Shown here: positions 46,512 to 58,999 of the stretch, piece by piece
Position numbering within the stretch: the stretch's first letter is position 1
How the letters are laid out: the number at the start of each line of letters is the position of its first letter
NCBI GenBank assembly: GCA_049999725.1
Contig: JBNGIS010031483.1
Span: forward strand, 1 to 64,000
Source: Haplomitrium mnioides
Taxonomy: Eukaryota; Marchantiophyta; Haplomitriopsida; Calobryales
Direction of reading: 5' to 3'
Length of the DNA: 64,000 nt
Translations under genes and position numbers: made by a program
The notes under the pieces: generated by a model
Told to the model about the DNA's origin: nothing
The model's database searches: none
What the model saw: only the letters and a program-made list of their open reading frames with translations

Positions 46512-47485
46512 GTAGCAAACTGTTTTGTCTTTTGTTTGAATTCAAAGGTTATTATAATGCTCTTCTTAATTGTTATATAAAAATCTACTTTTATTTAGCA
46601 AACATTGAAAACTAAAGATTGCATAACTTAGTAGGTGAGAGATGTGATTCCAAAACTAAATAACATCAAAGCTAGCCTTGGAGATGATGTTGTTTTTTGT
46701 GATCTTAAATGAGCATAGATTTTGTTGTTATTGGTTTGATTCGTGAATGTGTTTAGAGTCAAAATGAGTCTAGGAATTGTTGTTGTTGTATGTGACTTTC
46801 TACGCCTTTAGAGTTTGCTGTTTTTTGTTGAATACTAAGCATGTCATGAGTCAAAGACAACATAAGAGTTGTTGTTGTTTTTAGTGACCCTATGCAAGCA
46901 TAGATTTTGTTATTGTTTCTTTGAATCCCATGCGCGACTAAAGTCAAAGCAAACAAATGACTTGTTTTTGTTGTTTTTGACCCTATGTGCGCATAGGTTT
47001 TGTTATTGTTTCTTTCAATTCCAGACATGACGCGAGTCAAAGCATGCCAAGGAAATGTTGTTGTTGTTTTTGATCCTATATGCGCATAGGTTTTGTTATT
47101 GACTTCTTTCATTCCTTTGTGCACAAAGAGTCAAAGTGAGCATAGGAATCGTAGTTGATATTTGTGACCCTACACGAGTAGAGGAATTGTTTTTCTTGGT
47201 TTGAATCTCAAGCGCACCTACAGTCAAAGTGAGCATAGGATTCATTAGTGTTGTTTGTTCCCTTAAGGTCACTTAGGTTTTGTTATTGGTTGTCTGAATC
47301 TTATGGGTGTTAAGAGTCAAAATGAGTTTTTGAATTGTTGTTTATCCATTTGACTCTTTGCGCTCAAAAGGTTTGTCAGTGTTGGATTAAATATTTTGTG
47401 CGCATGAAGTTATGTTTTAAAATTCTCAACATCATGACATATTTCATAGAATTATTTATATGTCTTTGTTTTTGTCATGATGTAG
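46512..47485 (+). repeat. Transposase intron with palindrome array, T2
   Basis: Donor GTAGCA after GATAAAG, acceptor TGATGTAG before TCAAATATAA, length 974. From 46660 to 47420 it has about seven units of ~100-145 bp: TTGTTGTTGTTTTTGACC, CTATGTGCGCATAGG, TTTTGTTATTG, TTTCTTTCAATTC, then GAGTCAAAG. The minus-strand text reads as ten-residue-like frames (NNKTYAHIGSKTTT), but this is a by-product of the repeat. Confidence 0.8.
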
Positions 47486-49639
47486 TCAAATATAATCGCT
47501 GATTGTTTCTTCATTATGACCAATAAATGAAAGAAAGAAAAAAAAAACTTACAAACCATTGAAGAAAATATTATGTTGATGGTCAAAAATACTTGGGCAT
47601 TGTGATTGATGGCATGGATCAAAATAAAATAATGATTCCACACTAGCATTTACCACTAAAAAACATTGATAAGGATTGTTTGGTGGGTATGCATGTTGTT
47701 GGTGCCTTAATTTTCAATCACACTCTTTCTTTGATCGGGATATGCTAAAGCGTCCATGCATTCAAAAGAAAAAGAAATAGTCAGGTTCAAAATCAAGGAT
47801 GTTGAGGGTTTTTTAACCTATCAAACCTTGCGAATCAACTCCAATTTGATTGTTATATTGCTAAAGAAAATGTTATATGAGTTTCAAAGGTCGTTGTCTC
47901 CTACCTTGTATCTTCAACTTGACAATACGACATGAGAGAATAAGCATTCTATTTATTTGGATATCTTTGTCTCTTGATCACCAAGAGTATCCTTTGAAAA
48001 ATGAAAGTGGGAATTCTCATGGTTGCCATACTTATAATCAAATTGATCAAATTTTCAATAAATTCTTGAAACGTATCAAGGCATTTACAACAATGATTTC
48101 TAGTGACATGCTACAATTATCTTATAATCCAAAACCAAAAGTAACTCTTCTGCTAGAGACTTGGAATTTCAAGTTTTTTTTACAACAATGTCTCTTTTTG
48201 GTTCAAAAGATAAATGATATTACCTTCAATCAACAATTTAAGTTCAAGTTAAGTGATTCAAAAGCAAGGACAAATTTGGAGCAAATAGTTTTCATAAGAT
48301 GAATTTCGGTTACCTCTGGATGGTATTTGTCAAGTGTCTAATTGAAGCGAACAAGGAAATTATAAGTACAATGTTGATCTTTTGAAGGTTTATTTTGAAA
48401 TCAAATGATCTCAAAAAAAAACAAACAAGAGAAGTTGATCTCGAGAAAGTGGTCTTTGCAATTAAGAACAACATAAGTGAGAACTGCTACAATTTCTTTT
48501 TAGATTCGGATATTTAGTGGTGGAATGACTTTTTTCTTGCTCAATAAGAGATTGTGGTGTACATTATTGAAGGAAAGAGACAATTTTGAAACCAAATTCA
48601 TATTTTCAGCTTTAAATTTTGCAAACACATATAATGATTCTAAAAATGTTGGTGTAACCTCTCAAGTTAATGTTCACCGGTTAGATAAAGAGACTCCAAT
48701 AGAACATATACTTTGTATACATCAAGCAATCAGAGATGGAGCATCTAGGTCTTGAGAGCGAACTCCTTCACATCAACTAAGATATGAGCACAAATTTGGC
48801 AGCATATATGATTTGAAAGCCAAAATGCTTATTTGTGTGTTTCATCATTTGACCAAAAAAGCATACCATTTTGGATTGCAAAAGTCTTCAAAGTTTTGTT
48901 ATTTGATGAGAAAGAACCTCTTAACCCAATACAAGTATGTGTTTAATGGTTTGATTGTGAGAATGAGAATACATTTTATGGATATTACTTTGCAAAAAAT
49001 AACAATCACAAAAGAAAAATGCAAATCCAAATTACATGTTGATATAACAGAGATCACCATTCTCTCTTTTGATTTTCTTCTCATACAGTAAAAACCAATT
49101 GAGGAAAATGACTCTAGCTACAATTGAATAAAATCTATTTGAATATGAAAGGCAAAAAGCAATATTCTAAAGTATTTGAAAGAGAATAAGTCAATGTGAT
49201 GAACAGTGAAGGAGACTGAAAGAATCTTGATAAATCTTCTAAAGCTGAACTTGAAGAAATGGAGACCAGTGATTGAAGCCATCTATGATTGTGTTTTCAA
49301 AACAAATGTTTCTCTACTCTATTGTTTGTTGTATATTTTCAACTTATGTTGTAGTTTAAGTTCATATATTTTATAAAACATATAAGTATTTTATTCAAGA
49401 AATTTCTTATTGTTGAGATAGATTTATATGCAAGCTTGAAATTTTTAGTGTAAATCATTGCCAATTGGTTCTTCTCATCTCTAAATAAAATTTAAACATA
49501 GATAATAGTCTATATTTTGTTTGTCAAACATTTTGTGATCTAAAATGTTACCATATTCTTTTCTACTTGATAGTTGGCTGGAAGTATTTCAATGTTTTGG
49601 CTACCAAGTCCTTTGGCATTGAAAGTTGAGATTGTTGAA

Positions 49640-50240
49640 GCGTTTGCCAACCTAGACTACTGAATCCTTTGCTAACATTGACTTTGATGTAGAACTTGAA
49701 ACCTTTTATGTGTGTGGACCCTGATGTTGAACTTGAAACCTTTTGTATATAGAGACTTTGATACAAAAATCTGAACTTTAAGCATGCCTAGACTTTGTGG
49801 TAGAACTCAAAACCTTAAGCGCATATAGACTCTGATATAGAACTAAGAACCCTATGCGTGCATAAACGTTCATGCAAAAATTGGAACCTTCTGCCCACAT
49901 AAACTTTGATGTGGAACTTGGAACCTTCTATGTGCAAAGACTTGGATATAGAGCTTAGGTTCTTATGCGCAAATAGACTTTGTTATGGAGCTCGAAACCC
50001 TTTTTTCACATGGACTTTGTGATTATGAACTTGGATCACTTTATGCGACTAGACTCTAATGCAAATTTCTAAACCAGCTACTTGTTGGGTTGCTCTAGCC
50101 CTTTTGATTTTGACTATTGATTCCTTTGCGCATATGGACTTCTAAATTTTATGCATTTTTGAATTGCTAAAAACTTGTAAAACATGACTATTTTACCCTT
50201 TGCACGTATGGATTTTGAAGTATAATTGAAAACTTCTTTC
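49640..50240. repeat. Transposase 3'-flank palindrome array, beside T2
   Basis: About nine units of ~57 bp to 50060, then weaker ones: GACTTTGATGTAGAACTTGA, AACCTTxTATGCGCxxATA. It is the reverse-complement counterpart of 31130-31850, which flanks the leftward T3. 49330-49640 and 50240-50620 are AT-rich with no gene recognised. Confidence 0.75.
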
Positions 50241-50621
50241 TTTTGTGGACCTCAAAATAGAACCCTGAACTTCCTACAAGATTTGGTTTTTGAAACTTTT
50301 GTGCCTTGAGACTTTGAACCGATTCCTCTAACTCTTGGCTCATTTGGGCTTTTCCCCAAGTTTTATGTTTATTTTTCAAATAATAAGTTTGTAGTGGCAC
50401 CATGTATATGTGCTTATAAAGTTTGTACTACAGAAATTATTTTTTAAAATGACTTAATTTTGATAATTGTTTGAAATTTATGGCTTTGAACTATATTCTA
50501 TCCAAAATTTAAGTTTTTATGAAAACAAAACACAACTTTTGGATTTTTGATTGACTTTGAGATTTTCAATATTTTCACAAAACTAAGAAATCATTCAATT
50601 TTGCATAAAAATATTTCATTT

Positions 50622-50721
50622 NNNNNNNNNNNNNNNNNNNNNNNNNNNNNNNNNNNNNNNNNNNNNNNNNNNNNNNNNNNNNNNNNNNNNNNNNNNNNNN
50701 NNNNNNNNNNNNNNNNNNNNN
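50622..50721. other. Assembly gap (100 N)
   Basis: Between AT-rich flanks, next to the 3' ends of T2 and copy E. 50722-50965 is AT-rich without a clear gene. Confidence 1.
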
Positions 50722-50965
50722 CAAAAAAAAAATAGTTCATGATTTGGGCAGTGTGTTTTTGGTTCATGGTAGCGGTTTTTTTACCACTAATATCTTCAAA
50801 ACATATATGTTGAAGATATCAAATAGCGATCAACACAAAAATCTTGTATTTTATCTTCTGCTTTATCAAAGACCCACTCAACCATACATAGATGTCTATA
50901 CCAACATGAGCTTCAAAAATTGTACAAAAAGTTTGCTTTATGTATATTTGAAATAATTACATACC

Positions 50966-53900
50966 TTAGTTTATAGCTTGAACTTCCTCATCAATCTTGT
51001 CCTCTTTAAGACAAATGCTTTCATTTGTTGCTAGTATTTTTAAGATCTCATCACGTATAGCTCCAACTATACTTATGTAGGATTTTCCACTCCCAAAGAG
51101 TGTTTTTGAGATCTCATCACCTATAGCTGCAACTATACTTATGTGGGATTTTCCACTCTCGAAGATCACCGCTAAGTCTTTAGAAGCACCTACAACACCA
51201 TGAGGCTTAGGTTTCTTATAGTACATACAAAAAATATGGAACTTAGTCATATTAGATGGCAGTGAAGCCATCTTCAAAACACGTCGTGGAATAGAGATTG
51301 ACTGTCATCGATTATACTCCATAGAAATATGATTTTGTAATAGCTTCAAAGCACAAATAGTGTGTGTGTCTAACCCAAAGCAAAGGTTTTGAATCTAGTC
51401 CTACTTTGAGGATAAATGATCGATGAAAAAATTATAAAGTGCCTATGACCTCTTGTAAACATTGATAAGAACATCATCTCATAGATGTTTCAATTTCACA
51501 GAAAATTATCGGAGCACTAAAAAATGAGTGTGTAAGTTGCCTTTGTCATCTAGTGGCTTCATCAACACAAGCATGGACGGTCTTCATGCTCCTCTTCCCT
51601 TCCTTTGTCGAGTAGCCAATGGTTCAATATTTGTATATTGTTGCAATTCAAGGATCATCTAAATGATAGACATTGCTTTTGTCTTTGATTTGCAATGCCA
51701 TAAAAATAAGATGTTGTTGAATACACCACATGTTTTTCTAAATACACCATACACACACTTAACACAATGGTGTGGTGTACTACATATAGCATAGTGGTGT
51801 GATGAATTTAGTAAAAATGGTGCGCATTAACAATAACCTAAAGATAATAAGACATAAGAATGAAGTTAGAAAGTTACATAAAAAGTAACATAGCAAAGAG
51901 ATATGAAAAATAAACTATGATAATCACTCGCGAGATGTTGTGATCAATTGCACAATAAATCTTCAAAAGAACATTCTCAACAATGCCAAATTGTTGAGAG
52001 GAATATATGATGATGAAAGGCCAGTAACTCAAAGTTGTGACTACTGCAAAAGAGGACACTATCTCAAAAATTTCATCATTTGAAAATGGTTTCAAGTCGT
52101 CATGCTTACATTCCTTAAGGTTGTATCCATAAAGAATGTCAACAATAAACAATGTAAAATGTTGAGGTTTGATTAACCCCTTCCATTGTCTTGTGTTTGA
52201 CTTTCTCTGGATTTGGAAATACACCACATTTAGTCCATCTACAAATAATTGTAGGTTCACCTCCTTTGTATAAATTCTTCTTCTTAACTTAAGCCAACAA
52301 CTCTATTTGGTTGTCTAACTTTCCATTCCCATGCGTTTTAAAAATGAACAAAGTAAAGTTGGTAGGTAAGAGACCAATGTTGGAGCTTGGTCTTGCTCCT
52401 CAATAGTCTCCTCCATAGACTTGGTATATTTTTTTTTTTGGCCATCACAACCAACTTCTTTGCAAGTTAATGTTTCACAATTTAGTCACCTTACATAAAA
52501 TCAAAAATACAATAGTAGTTAATAATAACTTGAAACAAAGAAAGAAGTTACAAATAAGCACTACTAATTGAAAACAATGTTGAGGCATGAAGTATATGCG
52601 TATATGAACTAGGAAGTCTATACGTGCATGGACAAAGAAGTCTATATGCACAAAGATCATGATTTCCATGCACCTTGATTAAGGAGTCTTTGCATGCACA
52701 AACAAAAGAGAGCGTGCGCACATGGACCAAGAAGCCCATCTGCACATGGACTAGGTATGGAGTCCAATACTGCATGGACTAAAAAATATAGTAACTCAAA
52801 GGAAACAATCAAATTACAAAATTTTCTCAAAGGAAAAGTAGAAGGAGGACATCTTGGACTCCTCTATATGGATGGGATATTCCATCTGAGCTTTCTCCCA
52901 AGTCTACTAATAGACCTCCAAACAAAAAAATCCTACTATCATTGCCAAAACATTATGCCTCTATGATTTCCAAGATATTTTGTTGATGAAGAACTCAGTT
53001 ACCTCCAACTTCTTCAAAATTAAGATTTTTATTCTACCAAGAAGTCCCTAAAAATATCTCTACGGTGTTTTGATTTTCATGTGTTCCATCCATAAAGAAT
53101 GTTTTGGCCTTTGGTTTTTAGCCGTCAACCATGTTCTTCTCGAACATCATGAAAATTGCTTGATGTAGCGTTCTTAATTGCTCACTGCAAAAAGCAAGTT
53201 GAAGCCAATTATTCTACAAAGTCACCATCTTCTCAATAGTAGATTTTGGTTTGATTTCCAAAGTCTTCAAAATCAATTTGCGTTTCAACTTCTTGGATGA
53301 AGTGTTCCCACTCTCCACAAATTGATGATACCAATACTAGATCTTTTGAATTGAGGCCATCCCCAAACAATATCTTTGGTTTGAATTTTCATATGTTGCA
53401 AAAATGCAGGTTTTGTTGGTGTCAGCCTCATGTAAACATAGCAATTATAGATCGACAAAATCAGATTCTTTGCTCCATACTTGGTGATCAATAACTACCT
53501 TGCAGCATCACTGTGATTTCCCTCCACAATCTTGTAATGGTACTTTTGAGAGCTCTTTATGTTGAGCTCTCACTTTTCTTTGAGCTTACACTAACAATCC
53601 ACCACGTTAATAAAAAAGTGAGTATGCATACTTGTTTTAAACCATGCATTGTGCCAAAAGCTCTACAAAATTGTCATTAAGCTACATGATTTGGAACGGC
53701 CCCTAGTTCTCTATCTAGCTTAGGGAGATTCATACTCTTAAAATAGATGGTGATGGTCTCATCACCCACCCAACATCTTTGAATTGCCGCCTCTTTGAAT
53801 TTTTTTTGTCTTCCTCAGATATGGTCTAAGTTTCAAAGTGTTTGTTCTTGAGATTGGTTCTTGATAAAGATAAGAGTCCTCATTTGATATGTCCTTCAGA

Positions 53901-54260
53901 GAAGACAAAATTATCCGGGTTGTACTTGGAGAAGAATGTGGTGGAGGAATGCTTTAGAGAGAAATTGTAGGAGTTAGTTTTTGTTATTGTGATTCTGTAA
54001 TTTTTTTTTGATGAGCTACTTGTTGGCTCGACTACCTTTTGCTTGCTCCAAGTTGAAATCTATAATTTTCACCATTGGTAAAGGTGGCACTACTTGGGTG
54101 TGGAATGCACTATGCCACACTCATGTCAGGATTCACTGTCAATATTTTGAATGAAAATGCACGCTTGATGAAGTCTTGCTCCATTCGCTTGATGTTTGGG
54201 TATGTTGCTACAAAATCAACTAGAGACTACGTCGTTTGAAAAGGGCACAAACAAATAGCT
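50966..54260 (-). pseudogene. ParB/methyltransferase-like gene, copy E
   Basis: Leftward, with both halves present. The N-terminal segment near 54100-54260 (YPNIKRMEQDFIKRAF) matches copy A. ParB-like region (53285-53620): HYKIVEGNHSDAAR, ITKYGAKNLIL, YNCYVYMRLTPTK, then frame-shifted CIFATYEN. An EYPIHIEE/FYFSFEKIL segment at ~52820 marks the intron position, with the array at 52585-52790. Methyltransferase side: VDGLNVVYFQIQRKSNTRQW, then IVDILYGYNLKECKHDD (52100-52160), the best surviving D-x-x-Y motif, followed by FEIVSSFA and a second splice region near 51920. Past ~51700 it continues with ALYNFFIDHLSS, then NLCFGLDTHT, ICALKLLQNHISMEYNR (~51300-51390) and MASLPSNMTKFHIF. The last open part duplicates a GKSHISIVAAIGDEI-type segment. 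Many stops. Confidence 0.5.
52585..52790. repeat. Palindrome array in the intron of copy E
   Basis: Units such as AGTCTATACGTGCATGGACA, AGTCTATATGCACAAAGATC and CCATCTGCACATGGACT. It lies between the ParB-like and methyltransferase-like parts, as in copies B and C. The donor reads TTTTGTAATT, one base short of the GTAAGT/GTAGGT of copies C and D. Confidence 0.7.
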
Positions 54261-54334
54261 AGAAACCTTACATGCACATTAAGTAATTACTAAGAAAAAT
54301 TGTTTTAAGAAAGAACAAGCATGTCGGTTGTTGA

Positions 54335-54430
54335 GTCTATGCGCAAAAAGACTCAACATGTTATTGTAAGAATGGAGTGTAGAAGCCTATGTGTGCACGG
54401 ACTCCCCTAGTCTATGTATGCATAGACTTC
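54335..54430. repeat. Short palindrome array upstream of copy E
   Basis: Three or four units (GAGTCTATGCGCAAAAAGACT, AGCCTATGTGTGCACGGACT, AGTCTATGTATGCATAGACT) at the 5' side of leftward copy E, where the other copies have the intergenic array. It is shorter than in the others, because the neighbouring transposase copy T4 abuts it. Confidence 0.65.
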
Positions 54431-56099
54431 TAGTATCAACAAAAACATAACTTAGAATATAGGTTGAAAGCATTGTATGAACAATAAAATGTAAAAACAT
54501 TCATTTCAAAAATAGATCATAAATCGATTTAACAAGTGGTCTACTTCAAGGTTGATCTCACTATTTGATCATCTTTCCAACACTTGAAGATGGATTGCTT
54601 TTTGTCTCTTGTATTCAAGTAGGTTTGATTTGATAGTGCTAGAGTGGTTTTTTTTAATTAGTTTTTTATGTGAGAAGAAAATCAAAAGAGAGAATTATCA
54701 TGATTTGTGCTACATGTAGTACATCGATATGTAATTTGTATTTCATTTTCCTTTTGTGAATGCTATTTTCTTTGGAAAGCATTGTTCAAAAACCACATCC
54801 TCACCTTCACAAGCAAACCATTGAACACAAACTTGTTTTGGGTTTGGAGGTTGCTCCTCATCAAATGACAAAACTTTGAGAACTATTGCAATTCAAAATA
54901 GTCTACTCTTTGGGTCAAAGACGCAACAACACAAATAAACAGTTTGGCTTTTACATCATATATGTTGCTAAATTTGTGACAATATCTTGGTTGATATGAA
55001 ACGGTTCCTTCTCTCTTGACCTAGATACTCCATCATATATTGCTTAACATGGATAAAATATACATTTGAGGGGAGTATCTTTTTATTTTTGCTTATGAAA
55101 GTTAACTTGAGAAGGTACACCAACATTTTGAGAATCATTTCAAGAGTTGTAGATTGTGATACTAGAAACAAAAAATTTGTTTCAAGTCCTCTTTGATTTC
55201 TTTCAATGATGTACACTGCAATCTTATGTTTGGAAAGAAAAAACTCATACCATCACTGAATGTCAGAACTTGTAGCAATTTTTACTTGTAATATCTTTAA
55301 TTGCAAAGCCCACTTTTCTCGCATAACCTTCTCTTGCTTTTTCTTTGATTGCTTGATTTTTGAATTAGCCTTCAACGAGAACAAGAATTTTGTTTTGAAT
55401 TTCCCTATCTACTTCCGATAGATACTTGAGTTTTCAAACACCATTTGAAGGCAAAAAAAATTCATCGATTGAAATTATTTGCTCTAAATCTTTGTATCTG
55501 AATCACTCACTTGAACTTGAATTGTTGATTAAAGCTTATACTATTAATCTTTGGAACCAAAGAGTGGCGTTGTTGTAGAAACAATTTGAAGCCCCAAGTC
55601 TCTCTAAGAAGAGCTACTTTTGGTTTTGGATTATAAGAAAATTATATTGTGTTGCTAAAGATTTGTTGGCGTAAAAGCCTTTACTCGTTTAAAACATTTT
55701 GAGAACCTAGTATGAATATTTGATCAATTTGATCACGAGTATAGTCGGCTATAAGAAATCCCACTTTGAATTTTTGGAAGACTTTCTTGGCAACCAAGAG
55801 ACTAAGACTTTCAAACAAAGTAGAGCTCTTATTCTCTTGTGTTGTATTGCCTAGCCAGAGATACAATGTAGGAGGTAACAAACTTTGAAAGAGTATGATT
55901 TCAAATTAAAGCACCAACAATATGCACACCCACCAAACAATCTTTATTGATATTCGTTGGCAGTAATGGCCAATGTTGAATTGTTGTTTTCCTTTGATCC
56001 ATACCATCAATCATGATGTCTAAATACATCTTACCATTAGCATAACATTTTCTTTGATGATTGGAAAATTTTGCTATGTATTAATAACATTAAGAAAGA

Positions 56100-57181
56100 G
56101 GTATTGTAATTGAGAATTTGAAAAATGTTGGGAGGAATGTCTTTTGCATGAAGAGTTACAAATAGCAACAATAAATTTCTAAAAACGAGAGAAAAAAAGT
56201 CATCCGTTTGTACTTAGAGTCTAAAACAAGAAGAACACAAGAGAATTGAATATGGTGTGTTCACATAGTCCCAATTGCATAAGAAAATACCAACAACAAC
56301 AACAAATCCTAAGCGCACCTAGAGTTTCTTGCGAAAAGAACTTTAAGTCTCAATAACATAAGAATTGTGAGCACGATTGGGTTATAAAAAAAAGTAGTGA
56401 GTATAATGTGAAAAGAATCTTTGACATGTAAAAGAGTACAAACAACAATAACAAATCCTTTGCTCATTTAGACCTTATACGTCTATAAGGTTTCAACAAA
56501 CAATAACAAATCTATTGCGCGTCTAGGGTTCCAATTAATAATAACAAATCCAATGCAAGCATAGGCATACAAACAACAATAATGATTCCAAACGTTGCTT
56601 AGCCTCTATTGGCGCATACGTTTTCAACTAGCAATAACAAATTCCTTAGGCACAAAGGGTTACAATCAACAATGACGATTCCTAAGCTTGTTTTGACTTT
56701 ATTATCACAAGGGGTTCCAACCAACAATAGAGAACCCTAAGTGACCAGCCAGTTACAAACAACAATAACGATTCATATGTATGCATACGGTTCCAACCAA
56801 CAATAACAAACCCTAGGCGCCAAAAGGTTGCAAACAATAATAACGATTCCAATGTGTGCCTATAATTCTAACCAACAATAAAAAAAAAACCCTACACATG
56901 TATAGAGTGACAAACAACATTAATGATTCCTAGGTTGACTTTGATTATATGCACATATGAGGTTTCAACCAACAATAACAAACCTTATACGTGCATAGGT
57001 GAAAGAAAACAACAATTTCTAAGCTTGCTTAGACTCTATGTATGCATATAGTTCTAGTTGGCGATAATGAACATCTACATGTCTAATGAGTATTGCTTGA
57101 CTGAAAACCGTTAAGTTTGTTGAATTCAAAAAAGTTTACTTAAAAAGAAATCTTGATTGCAAAAGGAAAAATATATTTAAC
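56100..57181 (-). repeat. Transposase intron with palindrome array, T4
   Basis: Donor GTTAAA after GACAAAG at 57182. From 56270 to 57080 it has about a dozen half-units: ACCAACAATAACAAACCCTA, GGCGCCAAAAGG / TATACGTGCATAGG, and TTGCTTAGACTCTATGTATG. This is the reverse-strand version of the T2 intron array. The acceptor side is deleted. Confidence 0.7.
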
Positions 57182-58529
57182 CTTTGTCAGACTCCAAATT
57201 GGATCTCTCCCGCATTGATTTAGTCTCTTTATGCATTTTACAAGTAGCGAATTTATATTTTTTTAGAAAGTTTGACATTTTAAACTAGTGCTTTGTAAAA
57301 CCGGAAGAACTTAAAATGCAATCGAGATCCTTCTCTTTCAAATAAGTTGTATAGTAGTCATAAACTTCCTATTTGATAAAAATATTAGGAAAATTATATA
57401 CTTTGTGAGTCGACATTCTCATACAATGTCCTTGAAAAAGGTTATCCATCCACTCACACACAAATACCCATGTAGCACATAAATACCTCTTTCCAAAAGT
57501 GTCTATAGAATCTATATACAATGATAATGCTAGGCATAGTAAATCAATTGCCAAAGTTGGAATCATTTCTTGGTATTCTCCATTGTAACATGATGTCTCA
57601 ATTCTTCATGCTTTGCCGAAAGTAGGTTTCTCTTATAGCTCCAATAAAATATGTCTTGCATAATTGCAAAAGTTATTTCAGCAACATGAAATTCTCCTCA
57701 TCTTCAAAATTGATATCAAATTGAGTTTCTTCTATATAAAGCTCTTGTCATAATGGGCTTTCAACAAAGAATTGTCATGTAAAGGATTTACCTATTTGGG
57801 TTTTGGCCCAAATAAAGAACTCTTATGTTTGGTTGGTTGATTCAGTCCAAATGCTCATCTAGCTATTGGAAACAAAGCATTGTCTTAAAGTTCTTCTACA
57901 TCATAAGAAATATATTTAAGTTTCAAAATATGTTTCTTAAATTTAGGTAAACAAGTTTGAGTTGTAGGAAAACTTGACCAAGCCGAAACAAAATCATCAC
58001 CAAAAATTTTGAGCATAAGAAAATGTTTTTCTAGAATAATTGGAGCCATTGACAATAATTTCCAAGTAACATTTTGTGATTCATAATCATTGCTTGAGCT
58101 TTTGTCTCTCGAGTCCACTAGTTGCTTTCTTTTTTCTGGATGTCTTTCTAATCTTGATTTCAAGTCTAACTCGAGTGGAAGTAATTTTTTGATTGAATGC
58201 TGCCAAAGATGATAGTATATCGCAATCAAAATTGAAATGGTCATGGAGTTTTGTTCTTGGAGACATATCAACAAACATATTTAGATCTTAGACTTTTTCC
58301 TCTTTATTAGTTGATGATAAAAACGTTTCATCCACATTTTGAAGATTGTGAGGTAAATGCCAACAAGTAGTTTTCAAGGTGTCACTCTTGTACCTTAATT
58401 CCAATAGAGGAGCTCTAGTTCTGAAGAAATGAAGTTTGGTTAGAGTATCAAAGCTCATGTGTACATAGAGTTTGGTGTTATACAAATCTCTAGAAGGAGT
58501 ACTCTTTGATCACTTGACTTGTAGATTAG

Positions 58530-58590
58530 GTTCCGTACGCACACAGGGTTGGCTACTAGGGTCCCATGAGTGCAAAATATTCACTCATAC
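58530..58590 (-). repeat. Exonic palindrome array remnant, T4
   Basis: Two degraded units (CCGTACGCACACAGGGTT, GGTCCCATGAGTGC) at the position of the decapeptide array in T2 and T3. Confidence 0.45.
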
Positions 58591-58999
58591 AACCATCATC
58601 TAGCAACAAATCTTGTTGAACAATTGATATGTTTTTACCCAAAATACTAGCCATCATACTTGATGCTCTTGGCTCACCAACACTTCTGTCCTTAGAGTGA
58701 CGATTTGAACATTGATCACCAAGCCATAAAATATTGAAACTTTTTGAGAGCACAAATCTTGAAGTTCCAATTGCTTTTTGCCTCTTGACACATCTGCTAT
58801 TTGAAATATACAAAAGAAAAGTAAAAAACTCCATGTATTTAATGAGCAAATAATTACAATATATACTTGTATTTAAAAAGTTATTTTTTGAATAACTGTA
58901 CTAAATAAAAAAAAGGTAAAATGTTTTTGTAGAAAAGGAAAAAAATTAGAAAAATATATATCATCATTTCTTTGTAAGATAATTTTTTCTTCAAAGGTG

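Larger units (their letters stand above)
44845..49330 (+). pseudogene. DDE transposase-like gene, copy T2 (best catalytic region)
   Basis: Rightward, two coding parts around an intron. N-terminal exon (44845-46511): SVKKEEAIRISRFL, SILGK, the exonic repeat, SFDCDILSLLATFNRQ, SILELLPRA, and then a decayed FFQG / HEVYNLSNNFAKWKVYDYYT / YLKEKYHDCI region ending at AAAG. Second exon from 47486: RKYYVDGQKYLGIVIDGMDQ (~47560-47625) keeps the first Asp. LPTLYLQLDNTT with ENK (~47900-47940) keeps LDN. Then comes a frame-shifted CHTYNQIDQIFNKFLKR (~48020-48075), NDITFNQQFKFKLSDSKAR, and a C-terminal region to ~49130 (KEKCKSKLHVDITEITILSFDF) that matches the end of T3. Of the copies here, only this one keeps both first and second acidic positions. 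Stops and frameshifts still kill it. Confidence 0.6.
54540..58849 (-). pseudogene. DDE transposase-like gene, copy T4
   Basis: Leftward. N-terminal exon from 58849: CVKRQKAIGTSRFVLSKSFN, PRASSMMASILGKN, a weak exonic array, SFDTLTKLHFFRTRAPLLEL, FNFDCDILSSLAAFNQ, then WMDNLFQGHCMRMSTHKVYN (57369-57566), ending at AAAG (57182). Array intron to ~56100. Second exon: MIDGMDQRKTTIQHWPLLPT (~56000) keeps the first Asp. LPPTLYLWLGNTTQENKSST (~55850) has Gly in place of the LDN Asp. VGFLIADYTRDQIDQIF has lost the GHT. The remaining C-terminal part, to ~54540, ends with text matching T3 at 32.4 kb (AGGTTTGATTT, GAGAAGAAAATCAAAAG). It is followed directly by same-strand copy E, unlike the divergent pairs elsewhere. 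Confidence 0.6.

Noticed and set aside
46759-47124. Minus-strand frame with NNKTYAHIGSKTTT repeats
   Set aside because: It lies inside the intron array of T2 and reads the repeat antisense. No other copy keeps it open.
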